34,871 nucleotides of DNA. It comes from Maricaulis sp. Its GTDB lineage: Bacteria > Pseudomonadota > Alphaproteobacteria > Caulobacterales > Maricaulaceae. Where the stretch lies: NCBI RefSeq assembly GCF_030149235.1, contig NZ_JASBRW010000002.1, forward strand, positions 1 through 34,871. Direction: 5' to 3'. A program made the position numbers and the translations under genes. The notes under the pieces were generated by a model. The model ran no database searches, was not told the DNA's origin, and worked only from the letters and a program-made list of their open reading frames with translations. Shown one piece after another: positions 34,101-34,871 of the stretch; positions within the stretch are counted from its first letter, which is position 1, and each line of letters opens with the position of its first letter.

Positions 34101-34871
34101 TTATTCCGCCGCAACCGGCTCCGGGGCCGGCTGGGTGGAGAAGCGGCCATAGAAGGTCTCGCCCTTCTCGGCCATTTCCCGCACCAGGGCCGGCAGCTCG
34201 AACTGCTCGCCATAGGCGGCTTTCAGCTCGTCAGCACGCTTGACGAAAGCGGCCAGGCCATAGGTGTCGATGAAGGACAGCGCACCGCCGGTATAGGGCG
34301 CAAAGCCCCAGCCGAGGATGGAGCCGACATCGGCCTCACGCGGATCGATGACGATTTCCTCTTCCATGCAGCGGGCCGCTTCAATGGCCTGGGTGAAGAG
34401 GATGCGGTCCTTGATCTCGTCGGCAGACGGCTGATCTTCGAGATACTTGCCACCCGGAGCAAACTGCTCCAGCTCCGGCCAGAGCCGCTTGGGCTGTCCC
34501 TTTTCAGCCGGGTAGTCGTAGAAGCCCTTGCCGTTCTTGCGGCCGAAGCGCTGATACTCTTCGACCATCTTGAACAGGATCGGCTCGGTCGGCGACGGTT
34601 TGTAGTCGTCACCGAGATCCGACTTGGTCTGCTTGATCAGCTTCACGCCGAGATCCAGCGCCACCTCGTCCTGCAGCGAGAGCGGACCAACCGGCATGCC
34701 GGCCATACGGGTCGCATTCTCGATCAGGGACGGCTTGATGCCTTCGGCCAGCATGTTCATGCCTTCGCCGATGAAGCGCATCACGCAACGGTTGGCGTAG
34801 AAGCCGCGCGTATCGGACACCACGATCGGGGTCTTCTTGATCTTGGTGACATAGTCGATGGCCCGCGACAG
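34101..34871 (-). CDS. 3-hydroxyacyl-CoA dehydrogenase part of fatty-acid oxidation multifunctional enzyme, partial
   Basis: The frame runs to the window edge, so the 5' part is missing; 256 C-terminal residues are seen. They match the C-terminal half of FadB/FadJ alpha subunits: VVSDTRGFYANRC opens the 3HCDH C-terminal domain, then GPLSLQDEVALDLG, GRKNGKGFYDYP, the second 3HCDH repeat (RILFTQAIEAARCMEEEIV) and DVGSILGWGFAPYTGGALSFID. The full enzyme joins enoyl-CoA hydratase and NAD-dependent 3-hydroxyacyl-CoA dehydrogenase in beta-oxidation. The C-terminus ends PAPEPVAAE, and a strong terminator follows. FadJ and FadB cannot be told apart from this part. Confidence 0.93.
   Translation of the reverse strand: MSRAIDYVTKIKKTPIVVSDTRGFYANRCVMRFIGEGMNMLAEGIKPSLIENATRMAGMPVGPLSLQDEVALDLGVKLIKQTKSDLGDDYKPSPTEPILFKMVEEYQRFGRKNGKGFYDYPAEKGQPKRLWPELEQFAPGGKYLEDQPSADEIKDRILFTQAIEAARCMEEEIVIDPREADVGSILGWGFAPYTGGALSFIDTYGLAAFVKRADELKAAYGEQFELPALVREMAEKGETFYGRFSTQPAPEPVAAE

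Overview
The window reads as an ordinary chromosomal stretch of a GC-rich alphaproteobacterium, most likely a dimorphic or stalked marine lineage close to Caulobacterales (Maricaulis/Hyphomonas-like). The reasons are an alphaproteobacterial RpoH, an ECF sigma factor paired with a DUF6768 membrane protein, the alphaproteobacterial form of SerC, two perfect TTAA-N7-TTAA (CtrA-type) boxes, and GANTC (CcrM-type) sites clustered in AT-richer gaps. The taxonomic placement is an inference. No phage, plasmid, IS element, CRISPR, tRNA or rRNA gene was seen.

Layout. 0-9.2 kb: a truncated exported serine protease, an exported esterase, a YhhN membrane protein, msrA, rpoH, an ECF-sigma/DUF6768 pair, small membrane proteins, a secreted protein with a 17-residue repeat, an FMN reductase, a DUF559-type nuclease-fold protein and a very acidic exported protein. 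9.2-14 kb: a possible 24-codon gene whose near-perfect Shine-Dalgarno is mirrored by an upstream anti-SD arm, small exported proteins, a histidine-phosphatase-family protein, a 0.75 kb gap full of palindromes, and an exported astacin metalloprotease. 14-17 kb: a TPP riboswitch controlling an exported metallo-beta-lactamase-fold hydrolase and thiC. 17-24.3 kb: a serine hydrolase with an AraC regulator, purA, a PagL-type outer-membrane enzyme and serC. 24.4-29.1 kb: a PLP enzyme coupled to an EamA transporter, meeting tail-to-tail a lipoprotein/TPR protein/thiD gene string with a CtrA-type box. 29.1-30.6 kb: a divergent LysR/DoxX pair. 30.6-31.67 kb: a gene-free kilobase. 31.67 kb to the end: a methyltransferase, a small membrane protein, a TolB-like propeller protein and the 3' part of a fatty-acid-oxidation multifunctional enzyme (fadJ/fadB type).

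The most unusual object is in that gene-free kilobase. About 30925-31435 there are six tandem, diverged modules with an 84-88 bp period. Each can fold into up to three hairpins. The stems change sequence between copies while staying paired, and on the minus strand the boundary hairpins carry GNRA tetraloops. A perfect CtrA-type box and four GANTC sites lie just upstream in the minus-strand sense. This looks like a tandem array of structured RNA modules, possibly cell-cycle controlled, and I could not match it to a known family.

Thiamine is a second theme: a thiC operon under a TPP riboswitch, and thiD about 10 kb away in a different operon without a visible riboswitch. The riboswitch's P3 helix is made of the same palindrome core that occurs as a free intergenic hairpin at 12.0 kb.
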